Origin: Flammula alnicola
Taxonomy: Eukaryota > Basidiomycota > Agaricomycetes > Agaricales > Strophariaceae
Assembly (NCBI GenBank): GCA_015499995.1
Contig: JADNRV010000090.1
Location: 124,001 to 188,000 of the forward strand
Direction of reading: 5' to 3'
Length of the DNA stretch: 64,000 bases
The translations under genes were made by a program, and so were the position numbers. The notes below the pieces were generated by a model that did no database searches, had not been told where the DNA came from, and worked only from the letters and a program-made list of their open reading frames with translations. Positions 34,985 through 46,920 of the stretch are shown one piece after another. How positions within the stretch are numbered: the stretch's first letter is position 1; every line of letters starts with the position of its first letter.

Positions 34985-36868
34985 GACTCGTTTGTATGTG
35001 CGTTTGGGAGGAATAGAGAAGGAGAAAGATATCAGGGAGCGTTTATGTGCACATCGATGAAGCATGGGTATATATGGCCTCGCTTGGCTTTCAAGAACCC
35101 GTTTGGTATTCGGTTTCATTCGGCAGGTCAGGTAATTAAGTAAGGAGGTCACGTGCTATGTTTTCCGAACACCGCGGCAACGCGCCCATCAAGTTGCCTT
35201 GAAGTCGCCGTCCAAGTCGCGATCGTCATCATTGATTGACAAAAACTGCGGAGCACTGAGGTACACATATTCTATGCTCCAGGAAATATGGTTCTCAACT
35301 ATCGATCAAGCACTAACAACTTTGTGCAATCTCCTAGGACATCTTGAGGCGATGTTAAACTGGTAATGGCTAAATCTGAATGGCAGAGGGTTGACGCGCT
35401 TAGAAATACCAAATCTTTCTATATATTATATGTGATGTAAAGATTTGGGTTTTAAAGAATGCAACACAAGGAGAGGCTGTGTGGAGATAAACAAGATGTC
35501 TTGCGGAAGACATCTTGCCACTCTGTGTATAGCTTTCTCGTAAGCAAAAATTCGCGCAAGCGATTGTCGATAAGTAATCCACCTCAAGGATCCGATTGAA
35601 ATGAGCATGTATCCTGTGGCTTCACTAATCCGTACTATTTCAAAGTCATACTGCTCCCTCGGACTCGGAGAAATGTAATGTAACGTTAAGACTTGAATCA
35701 CTTGCTCTGTCACCGTGTTTTGCATTCAACAAATATCCGAGGGGTTTAGCGCTGTACAATTAAGATGCCTAGAATGAGAGTTTCTTATCTCCATTCCTCC
35801 CTGCTTTACCCTGCCTTTAGCCTGTTGTTTTACCTTTCTTTATATAATATTTAATCCGCATCAGCAAGCACGTATGTTTATCTACCAGCCTGGGATTTAG
35901 AAGACAATGGCCTTCCTAAAATCTACACATTTTTTCGTGCTAAACCTTGCCATTACCCAGAGTATGTCACCGAGAAATTTGACTTGGGCGCCTAGTACCT
36001 ACCAAAGTCTGCATCGACGACGAGTCACATTATTTAAAAATAGAACCCAGCCCGAGGAATGATTTTACTATATTTTCTCAATCTCTTCAGTGGTTCTTGA
36101 TATTAGAGGGCAAAGAGCTGTTTGTTCTCAGCAAGTTCTCAGAGAAAAAGCAAGAGGAACTTGAGAGCAACCTATTTTTAGCATATTTTGACTTTCCCAC
36201 AATCACGCTTTGTGATATTTTTCTCCCCAACTTCAAGCCACAGAAGCGACAAGGCCTACAGTCAATATTGTTGATTGTGCTGGCCTTTTGACCAGAAAGC
36301 CCTTAGACGGATCTGAACTCCACAAGAAACACTCAAAAAATGACCACTTTGGCGTTCTCCGATCTGCATAAAATCACTGGAACCCGCGCCCCACAATGGG
36401 AGCTTCAAAGTTCACCGGCACCATGTTTGCTCTCTAATAGGACGATAGGACTTGTGCATCTCTGATTCCCGGCTTAGTGGATGCCATCGAAAACCTGGGT
36501 CATTTCTCACATGGCTAGTCAATTCCTGAGAATTAACGGACGGGAAACTAGACCGGGAAACTTTCGGCCGCCGGTCTACGATTCTTCGAACAAAAGCTTC
36601 CCGTCGGGAGCAACTGGTACATCATGCTTATTTGACTATTTGGATTGGAAGACGTCAACGAGGCCTCCATATCTCGATTCTCGAGGTCGGGTAGCCGACG
36701 AATTCTTCGGACTCTTCGCTCGGCAGTCGCAAAAAATCAAACGGATGGTGGTGCCATAGTGCAGCATCTGTTGATCACACAATAAGTTGGCAATTTCTTG
36801 GTCTCTCGCGATCCCATTTGACTCGCCCGGTTCAGACCCTCTTTACTTGTTATTCTTTAACATTTCAG
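34985..36868. other. Intergenic, nothing supported
   Basis: Divergent spacer of 1.9 kb between the GH15 and the P450 genes. It holds the promoters of both. No exons with family signal. Confidence 0.45.
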
Positions 36869-38998
36869 ATGACGCTTGAAATTAACAAGACATACTTCTT
36901 AGCATTCGTCATTGCTTTGCTATGTCTCCCCATAATCCGACGTCCAACCAAAGGCGTACGTCCCCCACCCAAGCTCCTCGCTCTGTCATCCCCACTTACG
37001 AAAACCACTCGTACAGCTTTGCAACATCCCAACAATGGGCCCATCCGGTTTCCTATTCGCGATATACAACTCCATCTGCTTTCTCGTCCGTGGACGTGCC
37101 ATGATCGATGAAGCCAACGCGCAGTTCGCATCTTTTGGGATGTTCAAGATGCAATTTTTCAGCGGCTGGAACGTCTTTGTGCTGAGCAAGGAATATATTG
37201 CTGACCTGAGGGGTTCGAGGGATAAGGACCTTTCTTTATATCATGCACAGAATGACGTGAGCGATTGGAGAGTCCGTTCTTTTATTTTCACATTCACTCA
37301 TGGTTTATCCGTTTTAGATTTTGGCACTGGATTATACGATAGGCGCCGTCCCTGCGGACGAAGATGACCTGCACAATAAGATCCTTCAACGCATGCTAGC
37401 GTCCAATTTCTCCGAGAACGGGTAAGCCCAATGTAGCCACTGACAATTGGCGAAAACGCGACTAATTTATATCGAATATTAGAGTGGATTTGTACGACGA
37501 ATCCGTTAGAACATTGGCGGAAATATTCCCTGTCGAACATGATGGTACGAAAACATCGACTTTACCTGGAAAGCTCTCTGCTAACATCTTTCTCTTTGTT
37601 CCCGAAGGATGGCACTCGGTGACATGCTACAAGAATATCCTCCACCTGGTGACGCGTGTAACAAACAGATTCTACGTCGGCGAGCCTTTGTGTGCGTATC
37701 CTGCAATCTCATGACAGCGCATTATCAGTACACTCAGTACATAACATCCAGGCCGGGATCCGAAGTACATTTCACTCGTAATGGACTTCGTCCAGGGTGT
37801 ACCAAAAGCCGGAATGCTGATCAACCTCTTCTCATACTTCCTCCGGCCGTATGTCTTCAAGCAGTCCCTCCTTCAAGAGATGATGCCAATTGACCGGATG
37901 TTTTTCGAACAGATTCGTAGGCCCTTATATCTCTCCTCTCCCCCGCTACGAGCGCTTGGCAACCGAAGTCATTGGAGACATATTGAGATACCGCATTTCT
38001 ATGTTCGAGAAACACGGTAAAAATTGGGAGTTGAAACCGGTTAGTGTACATCTACTTCCGCCAGCGGATATCTTCCAATGCCGAGCGCTGACTAGGATTG
38101 TACCCAGAGGGATATGATTACTTGGCTTCTCGAGGAAGCAGAACCATACCAACGCGACCCGACTCACATTGCCATGCGTCTTCTGCGCGTCAACTTCGCA
38201 GGTCTCATGTCAACCTCTTTCGTACGTTTTATCTCAAATCTATTCCTACTCCTATTTACCCATCTAAAATTATCAAGTTCCTCCCGCAAGTCCTGTACAA
38301 ACTCGCCGCATCGCCGGAGTACGTCGGACCTCTGCGCGAACAAATCGACTCCGTCGTCGACAAGTACGGATGGACAAAAGAAGGTATCAGCAAGATGTAC
38401 AGGATTGACAGCTTCATCCGTGAGGTCTCGCGCTTGAAAGGCTTTAGTGCACGTCAGTAGCGCCATTCCCTGGTTCTGTGCTTAATTAATGACGCCAATC
38501 AACTCCAGTGGTCCTTCACCGTAAGGTCATGAACCCGGAAGGCTTTAAATTCCACGACGGAATCACCATCCCGCAAGGAACTCACATCGCTGCTGCGTCC
38601 TGCGTCGTCAACGTGAATGAGGATACCTTCGAAAACTCCGATAGATTCGATGGGCTGCGCTTTGCTCGGTTGCAGGAGGAAGCCGACGACGTCAACATGA
38701 AGCACCAGCTCACCTCGCCTGCGATGAATAACCTCTTTTATGGCGTTGGGAAACACGCTTGTCCTGGACGGTATGCTCTTCCGCCTTTGTCTGATTTAGC
38801 TTAGAGGTGGCAAGATTGTTGATTCAGTGGATACGTAGATTCCTCATGACGTTTATCATCAAGATACAGGTTGCGCTCATCCTACACAACTACGATATCA
38901 AGGTGAAGGACGATGTACTCCCCAAGGACCGCTGGCTGGGTGCCATCTGCATGCCCGATATGAATGCCGAGTTGTTGTACAGGAAACGGCATATTTAG
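36869..38998 (+). CDS. Cytochrome P450 (KHACPGR heme motif)
   Basis: ATG 36869 gives an N-terminal membrane helix (TYFLAFVIALLCLPIIRR), then LCNIPTMGPSGFLFAIYN. The I-helix region is FAGLMSTSF, the K-helix ExxR is in FIREVSRLKG, and the heme-binding loop is NLFYGVGKHACPGR, a full FxxGxxxCxG signature with the Cys ligand. Other joins: PLC-RDPKYISLVMDFVQ and FLRP-FVGPYISPLPRYERL. About eleven exons, all in phase, stop at 38996-38998. The KHACPGR type is common in fungal P450s of secondary metabolism, including triterpenoid-related ones. The I-helix lacks the usual acidic/Thr pair (AGxDT), which may mean altered oxygen activation. Anchored in the ER membrane and dependent on a reductase encoded elsewhere. 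Confidence 0.87.
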
Positions 38999-39280
38999 AC
39001 AACGAAATTAGTGGTACTATGGAGCGCGGCCTATTGTCAAGGTCATATGACTATTGAATACTGCGATTTTGAAGGCGGAAAGTATCACCAAAAAATATGA
39101 CATCTGCCTTAAACTGGACCTTGACTGCGTGAAGACTATTGAGAGAGAAGTTCCTCCCGCGCCGACCTAGCGCTATATATGACTTGAAGCCCTGAGTGTT
39201 GAACCACATACATGTTACAGAGGATGATTTCGATTCTCTATTCAAGTGTCCACCAAGAAATGTACAAAGAAGGCATAATT
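38999..39280. other. Convergent spacer
   Basis: Short 3' to 3' spacer between the P450 and the first acyltransferase gene. Confidence 0.5.
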
Positions 39281-40832
39281 CTAAGAATTGATACTGGCAT
39301 CTTCAATGAGCTTAGCCACGCCTTGCTCCAAGCTCTTCATTCGCCTCGCGTTCAACGCAACCTCGAGGATTGTACGCCCATCCTCACCCTCGCCGACGAT
39401 TGTGATAACATTCGCCATCAGAACTGGTATGTTGATCATCACCTTGCTCGCCCGACAAACAGTGCGCCCCCCTCCCACACCCGTCCAGTCAAATTTAGTG
39501 ACATTTTCCGTAGACATGTCGGAAATGGTCATTATCTCGTCTGCATTTATGCGATCCATGGGAAACATCATCTTGAACGACCTCGAAGGTTTGGCGGATT
39601 CTTGAAGATGTTGATAGCTAAACATGCTGCGTGCGAGCGAAACTTCGGATTTGGCGTTCGCAATCCATGATGCTAATACGTAGGTTGGAAGGATTTTGAG
39701 CTCGGAGACGGTAACAATAGGATACTGGCGTGGTGTGAAACAGTTATGGATATAGTTCTTAGTTTGGATATCAGGGGATATACGGGAATAATCCATGTTA
39801 CACAGATTTGTCCGAGTGGTGACATTCGTTTCGTCAGCATAGACTGTCTATTAGAAGGAAATTAATTAGTGCAAGACGATATATTTTAAAATGAATGCAA
39901 CCTTGTATATCCAAGCTGTTAGGACGTCAGTAGTTGACAGATGGTCTTTTCCGCCTCCTTCGCGAGACGCAGCATTATTTGCGTCGTCGACAAGCTTTTC
40001 AATCGCATTCTGAGGCAGAAGCATGATACGGCGATCGGCCTTGTGCCAAACCCACTGCCATATCTGCCAGACTAAAAAGGTGACGAGGGCCCACAAACCC
40101 TGAATAGAGACTGTCGGATATTCAGAGGGATTAGGAAGTTCGAGTGTTGTTCTTCCCCCCGTCATATCACTTTGCAAGCGATCCAGGAATACTTGAAGTT
40201 CGTTTTCGTTCTCCCCAACATGAAGCGGTGGAGGAACGTCCCATTTTTGGCCGAGCATCTCCGCCTCTACAGCTTGCAGTACCACCCCGAAACCTGGCCC
40301 GTCTACGAGGAGGTGCGGAATAACCAATCCAATGCAGGTGTATTCTTGGCCAGGTCGTTTGAAATATGTGAGATGCCATTGCATCAGAGGTAGGTTACGG
40401 GCCATCCAGTGACTGGCCACGAGCGGGACATTTGACCGCATGAACAACGACAAAGGAAGTACCTCCGACTGGGTGGGTACCGGTAACTTGACGTAGTCCG
40501 TAATGGGGGATCCAGATACAGTAGAAGTGAGGGTGAAGGGCTTATAGTCTTTGGGCAGTTGACCAAGGGGAATTTTGACTCTGTAATGCGATTTCTTACC
40601 AAAGGTATGTCAGAACATGAAGTAACGAAATATAGCAGTTTCTTACATCCGTTTGTTCAATCCTACCTGCGAGCAAGGGCCACTTAACCATTACTCGACG
40701 TAATTTGGAATCTATCTCGTCGACATCCACTTGCCCCTCAACAATCCATCCGACGAAGATCGAGGCAGTCGCGGCCAAGCCATCGAAAAGCGTTAAGGGA
40801 TAGTAGGCGAAATTTCCGCTCAAACCCGTCAT
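39281..40832 (-). CDS. BAHD-like acyltransferase, copy 1
   Basis: ATG 40832 gives MTGLSGNFAYYPLTLFDG, then VKWPLLAGRIEQTD. The active-site HxxxD is in IPHLLVDGPGFGV. The C-terminal counterpart of the DFGWG motif is FDWTGVGGGRTVC. Other shared blocks are PLMQWHLTYFKRPGQEYTCI, LSTTDVLTAWIYK and a long hydrophobic stretch GLWALVTFLVWQIWQ, an unusual internal membrane-like segment. Three exons; stop at 39281. Enzymes of this type move an acyl group from acyl-CoA to a hydroxyl or amine, for example on terpenoids. It sits tail to tail with the P450 and beside a second copy, then squalene epoxidase, which suggests acylation of a terpenoid. Confidence 0.85.
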
Positions 40833-41159
40833 GTCAAGGGAAGTCGAAATGTATGAACGCGATCAGGAGTATCGAGGTCGCACTCATTCGAATAGAGGTT
40901 GCAGCTCTTCGATATATATACAATTGTTACATGTGGCGCTAAAACGATTCGATAAGCCCACTTTCCGAGATATTCCTGCGAAATTCATGGACATCGTGCC
41001 ATCAAGACGATGCTTCGACTGTAGAAGAAAAACCGGGTACTTTCGCTTCAACTACGTCCGTTCCGCAACTTCCGCTGTAAGAACACAATTTTGTCCTTAA
41101 TCAATATGGTAATTGTCGTTTTACATTCCCCATCTACGACATAATCGACTCAAGATCTT
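40833..41159. other. Spacer between the two acyltransferase genes
   Basis: Upstream of copy 1 and downstream of copy 2. Nothing else seen. Confidence 0.5.
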
Positions 41160-42723
41160 TTAGTTGTTCGAAGTACACACTGTCGACTCATCAGCTGCCT
41201 TGATCAGTTTGGCGACTCCCTCTTCTAGACTTCGCATGCGCCTCCTGTTCAATACGACGTCTAGTACCGTACTCCCATCGTCTAACCGTCCAGCGATAGT
41301 CACAATATTCGAAATCAGAATAGGAGATTCGCTGAGAATCGTCTTGTAGCGGCATATCGTCCTGCCACCGCCCACACCGCTCCAATCAATGTCCACAATA
41401 CGTGCAATGGACATATTGGACATGGACATGCTCTCGTCTGCGCTAGGGTCATATGGTAGGACAGCTCTGAAGTTGAAAAAGCCGCTAGAGGGCTTGACAG
41501 AGTCCTGGAGTAGCGTGTAGACTTGAATGGCGTGACCGAGTGACAAAGCGGATCGGACGCTCGCAAGTTTGTAGGCTAGCGAATGAACTGGTGTTGCTTT
41601 CAGCTCTGCGACGGTGAGGATCGGATACGGGATGGGAATAAAGCAATTGTGGGCGTATTGCTTGAGGGCGACATCGGAAAACACGCGAAGGGAGGCCATG
41701 TTGGAGAGATGCACGCGAAGGGTAGGGTATTCTTCTTCACTGAAATAGACGGTCTATACGAGTTCTGTTATTAGTCGCAATGAACCTGAGAATGCGAAGA
41801 GCTGATGTTACCTTGTACAACCAGGCAGTCAAGACATCTCCAGTTGACAGCCGAACATCCTTCTTCCCCTCCCGAACCATTGCCTCTCTCGCATCACGAA
41901 CGAGTTTCTCGTATGCCTTTGCAGGTACGAGGATAAGACGACTACGGGCCTTGTGCCAGAGTTGCTGCCATAAATGCCAGGCCATGAACGTGATTATGAA
42001 CCACAAGCCTACAACCGATGCTGCTCGGTAGTTAGCAGGTAGTTTCTTGACATTTTCTTGCATCCGATCGAGGAAACTTTGCATCTGATTCTCGTTGCGG
42101 CCAGCGTGAAGGGTCGGTGGGATAGCCCAAGGTCGGCCGAGCGTCTCTGCTTCAAGTGCATGGACAACGGCTGCAATTCCCATTCCGTCGAAGAGCCCGT
42201 GAGGAAAGGTCACCCCGATGCATGTGTATTCACAACCACGCTGTTTGAAATAGGTGAGGTGCCAATAAGTTAGAGGCAATTGTTTAGAAACCCAGGCACC
42301 TGGTGCTCTAGGTGCTGTGGAATGCATGAAGAGCGAGCTCGGAAGAACGTCTGATACAGTGGGGAGAGGCAGTTGAACGAATTTGTCGATCGGAACATCC
42401 GAAACTCTCGATGTAAGGACAAATGGCGAGTATCCGGCGGGGAATGGGACCAAACCAAGCGGAACTTTGATTTGAAACAGTAATTTCTTTTCGCAAGTGT
42501 AAGTATGACGGATGTTACAGATGGGAAAACCTTGACATACGTCGGTTGACTCGAGCCTTCCTGCAAGCATCGGCCATTTCATTGTAAGGCGATGCAGAGC
42601 TGCTTCAATTTTTGTTAGGTCGAGCAAACCCTCCACGAACCATCCCGTTACAACGCCAGCATCCTTAAACATGCCATCAAAGAGAGTGAGAGGATAGTAG
42701 GCATATTCTTTCTCGGTTTTCAT
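41160..42723 (-). CDS. BAHD-like acyltransferase, copy 2
   Basis: The ATG at 42723 (MKTEKEYAYYPLTLFDGMF) is used because the open frame upstream lacks an ATG. The catalytic HxxxD reads FPHGLFDGMGIAAV and the C-terminal motif is IDWSGVGGGRTICR. As in copy 1 there are KWPMLAGRLESTD, LTYWHLTYFKQRGCEYTCIG, the hydrophobic segment GLWFIITFMAWHLWQQ and LSTGDVLTAWLYK. Three exons with the same intron positions as copy 1, so the two arose by tandem duplication; they have since diverged to about half identity by eye. Stop at 41160. It is likely an acyl-CoA-dependent acyltransferase, possibly membrane associated, in the same pathway as its neighbours. Confidence 0.87.
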
Positions 42724-43725
42724 GTCGGAATGCAATGAAATGCAAGAGCGAGGTCGAGGATTGATTTACTTTAAGGATGAAGCCAAAGAATTCGGCGAGA
42801 AACGAGAAAACTTTGCGCGTCGGCCCAACAAAAACCTAACCGGACAAAAAGCAGGCCCGAATACGAATCCATATTCACGTTGGAAGAGTATTGGCCATGC
42901 AGCGATGCGGGCATAGAATTCCATATCAATCATGATGACTTCGGAGCCTTAGTTTCAGAACTGCAACCGAGGATGCAACCCCAGATTCTGGACGTTCGAT
43001 TGGTTGATTCGCCATTCGCATCCGCCTTCTGGGTGAACGTACGTTCTACGAGAAAGGATGTACTCACCCCTAGGATGGAACAAAGAATGCGCCCTCAACG
43101 CGCTTCATTGGCTGGATAAGCCGTCGGATAATAACGGCGAGAATTTCGTCTCGAACCCCACGCCGCCATCTCCTGCAGCTCAAACTCCGAGATAGATGCC
43201 ACCGAACAAGTACACGTGGAAAATGAAGTCGTCTCGTAGCTCATAGGATTCCCATGGCCAGATAGAGTTAGTCCACTGGAATCGCGGTTATTGTTATAGG
43301 AGGGTAGAAAGGGTTGAGAGAAAACCAGAAGGCGAGAGAAAGTCCTCAAACTCAAGGAAAACAAATACAAGAAAAATAAACATTGTTATTTGTTGAGGTG
43401 CTTACCAATTAGAGCCAAATATTGGACCTTGGAGGTCCAGCAAGCAACCATCAAAGGTCCATAAGTATTAAGTAATTGTGGACCCCGTTAGGTGCGACTC
43501 GATCCAAGTTCAACGAAACAAGGGAACTGAAAACAAAATGCAACTCTCCATTGACAGTCATACAAAAAATACATATTTACAATTTTTGAACAACTGAAGT
43601 AAGTCTAGTTAGACTCTCGACCGTCCACATAGACGTCCGTCTATTGAAGATGCTGTATCTAAATCTATATAAGTACTGTACAGGGCAAGAAAAGCGATAG
43701 GAATAATCAATTTAACAAGGCGGTA
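42724..43725. other. Intergenic, nothing supported
   Basis: One kb between acyltransferase copy 2 and the 3' end of the squalene epoxidase gene. No supported exons. Confidence 0.45.
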
Positions 43726-45439
43726 CTAAAAGGACTCAGAGGGAGCCCACCACCTTATCTCGCTCCACAGAACGGGGAGGAAGACCCCACATGCTCCGCA
43801 GAACTGTTCAAACGAACAAATCAGTCGTTCATCTGCCTTTTTCATGGAAATCGTCAACTTACCATACGGATACCCTTCAGCGTGAGAGCAGGATACTCTG
43901 CAGGAGACGGTGCTTGATAGGTAAGCGTCCCGACATCTCCGCTGTGCCTCGACTGCGTGGCTCTTGGGTGGGTGAATATCACCCAGATGGCGTAGAATAT
44001 GACCGCAAAGAAGTGGCTAGCCAATAACAGTGGTGAGGGAGATAATCTAAGCAAGCGTATTTGTAAGTTATACATAGAAATATCGCTGGAAAAAGTGCGT
44101 ACCCCGAGAGCAAAGATACAGGGTCGTCGATACACTTCCCGCCTCGTTGAAAATACTTGAAGCAGCCTTTACGAAGGGCCCTATAATCGTCGTCTACACC
44201 TTTAAATAAGCAAAAAAAAAACTGTGACCGAAAAACAAATCAACCCACCATCTTTTTCAAAGAGACCATAGAGAGTCCCGCTTAGGATGTTGATGGTAGA
44301 CGACAAGGGCTTACGACCCCAATGCCAGTCGCGCAGGGCGTATTGAATCTCCTCCCAATCGTCCAAATTCTGAATGGAAGCAAAGACAGCTCGGAGATAG
44401 ACAACGTCGTTGAGGGCGACCGTCATTCCACCACCCGTGAGAGGATGGCGCATGTTCCAAGAATCTCCCAGCAGGATAACGCCCTTTTTGGACAAAGAGC
44501 TGCCCTGTTGAACGGAAGGCAAGAACGAGTTGGGCATGCGCCTGATTCGACCCTGAGAAAAAGCGGCTCTGACAGCGTCATGAATCGAAGCAGGAAGTTG
44601 AGGGAGGATGTTTGTCAAGATATGAGTCTGTGCGGATTTCGTCAACAGCGGGAAAAACAAATATTGAAACAACCCACTCTCAAATCAGCTGGAAGCGGGT
44701 GCTGGATGTCGATGAGCATACGAGTATCGTGCTCCGAGATTTGGTAGAGTAGAACAGGACCATGCCCTTGGGGAAGAATAACTGTTCCGTGCCCAGCTAC
44801 TGGAAGGACGGCGTCCGTTAAAACTGTGCCAACAAAGTAACTCTTGGTGGTCGCCTTGCAAGCCGCCTTGCCCATAACGATATTGCGAAAGTTCGAGAAG
44901 CAGCCATCTGCGACGATGACCAGGTCACCATAAACACCAAAGCTCTGCTCAGTTACCGTGTCACAATCCACAGGTGATTCGACAGGTTTGGTTTTTGAGG
45001 TGGCTCGAACGCCAATCACTTGGTTCGTGTGCGGACACTCGATAAGGTCGGCGGCTGTGGCTTCGATCGCGTCGATGTTGGCGTTCTCCAAGGCAATGCG
45101 ACGGAGCCCCATAACAAAACGACCATGGTGAAAGCTGCGACCCTCCTTTCCTTTTGGGTAAGGAATTTGGACAGTGTCGCCCCCTTCGACGAGCAAGTAT
45201 CCGGACACGGTAATGGCATCAATACCCTCGATGCTGGGTGTCATGTTGAGGGTTTTGAGAGCTTCGACTCCGCCGGGTTGGAGGAGCTCGCCGACGATTC
45301 TATCCGGCTCTGAGAAGGAGCGCTCTATCAAAGCAATCTGGAGGAGCTTTGGTCGAGGAAGAGTTGCAAGGGCATGCGCGAGAGCAGACCCTGCCACTCC
45401 CGCTCCAACGATGATAATGTCGTAGTGAGACCTGTGCAT
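43726..45439 (-). CDS. ERG1: Squalene epoxidase (squalene monooxygenase)
   Basis: ATG 45439 gives MHRSHYDIIIVGAGVAGSAL, a Rossmann FAD-binding motif (GxGxxG). Next come IALIERSFSEPDRIVGELLQ and PGGVEALKTLNM, characteristic of squalene epoxidases, then YGDLVIVADGCFSNFR. The second FAD motif is GVILLGDSWNMRHPLTGGGM with TVALNDVVYLR. A C-terminal hydrophobic anchor follows (LLLASHFFAVIFYAIWVIFT), and the last small exon ends SEIRWWAPSESF at the stop 43726. About five exons, no lesion. The enzyme converts squalene to 2,3-oxidosqualene in the ER, the committed step to sterols and triterpenoids. If it is the only copy in the genome it is housekeeping; its placement between P450 and acyltransferase genes leaves room for a specialised role. 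Confidence 0.92.
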
Positions 45440-46920
45440 TGGCGATAGATGGGATGGTACGGACTCAATCCTGACTTCACAAACCAGTCTGCTCGCTATC
45501 TTGCGAGTTATAAGTGAATGGAGAACCTAAATTGGGGAGGGCCAATGCTAGTATGCGAGGACAAAGTCGGAGAATGCACAACAACGATACGGTGCACTTT
45601 TTCTTGCGCGAAATCATGCTGCATCTCGATATCGATGTGTATTGGTCTATCAAAGAAGATATCGTTGTGGTGACGAAATTTGGGATCAAAATTATAGGTA
45701 ACTTACTTGAAGTTGTAAATTGTAGATCGGTCTTCGGGAATGGTCGGACAAGCGCACCGTAAACGAGGACGTAAGAATGACCTCTATTGAAATTCTTTGC
45801 TGATTTAATCAGTAATTTGTAGCAACATCGGTGCCATGATGGCGATAGCGCCCGAAAGCCCGCCACCGATAATTGAGCAGATGCATATAGTATCGGCTTA
45901 TGGCAATGGGTTGGCTGAAGGAATCGGGAAAACGAGGAACTTCGAGCACGGATTCTAAACAGAAGCGATATTCGGTAGCGTCCGCGTTAGAGAACTTTTT
46001 GTCGGGTGGCGCGCATTGCGATTGTAGATTCGCACAGAAGTGCAGCAAGCAATCGATGCCACGGAAGCGAAATCCGTCGTTTCACAAGGCGAAAAGTTTG
46101 TGGATCAACTAGCGAAGTTTAAACTGCAAGCAAACTGCGAGTTGTACATTCTGAAGCATAGTTGACACAGCGAGGCAGGTTTTCCGACGACCAGAGCTGT
46201 CAAACGAGGACTGAATCGCGAGTTTGTTTGTCCATTTTAGCACCACTGAGTGAGCACTACTAATACTATTTGTTTTTGTTGTACAAAACCTTCAGGATTT
46301 GTCAGACAATACTCAGTAAGTAGGCGCGAAACAAATTTTATCACAAATTGAAATTCTACCTCAACGGTACACTGGTATCAATTGAGAGTGCTGAAGCTCG
46401 GTTATAACTAAAAGGTTATCGTGAATGGGAGTATTGTTCCCATTTTACTACACGAAGTTTGCAAGGCACCGTATTTCAATCCCCGATCCTTTGAATTTCA
46501 CCAGCGATACACTTGTCGATACATTTTCGCTCGCTTCGGCAATGACTCTGTCCATGAACTGATGGACCCTTTTGGAAGCAATGGGTTATCTTCTCGAGCG
46601 TCCGCCATCGTCAGAATAAAGAGGATCGGATATTTTGAGTACTATTATCCATCACTGTACGGCGGCGTTATGCTGGTGGTCCGAACAACGTCAGAGCGGC
46701 AACGGTGTAGCAGCGATAACAGCACTTCTCAACTGAGTACTTCTCAACTCAACCGGTTGAAGGGGACGACCGAACAACCCTTCTTTTACCTGATCAAAAA
46801 GCTGTTCCTTGATCGATTCCAAGCAGGCTTTATTCTCCGACCGCGTTTTCACTTCAGCATGGACAAGGTAGTTCATAGACACCCTTGGACTCCCTGTCAA
46901 TAACTGAACTTTTCCTCTAG
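45440..46920. other. Intergenic, nothing supported
   Basis: Divergent spacer of 1.5 kb between squalene epoxidase and the second P450. A short duplicated 12-mer-like tract (actgagtacttctcaact) occurs near 46730-46750. No gene supported. Confidence 0.45.
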
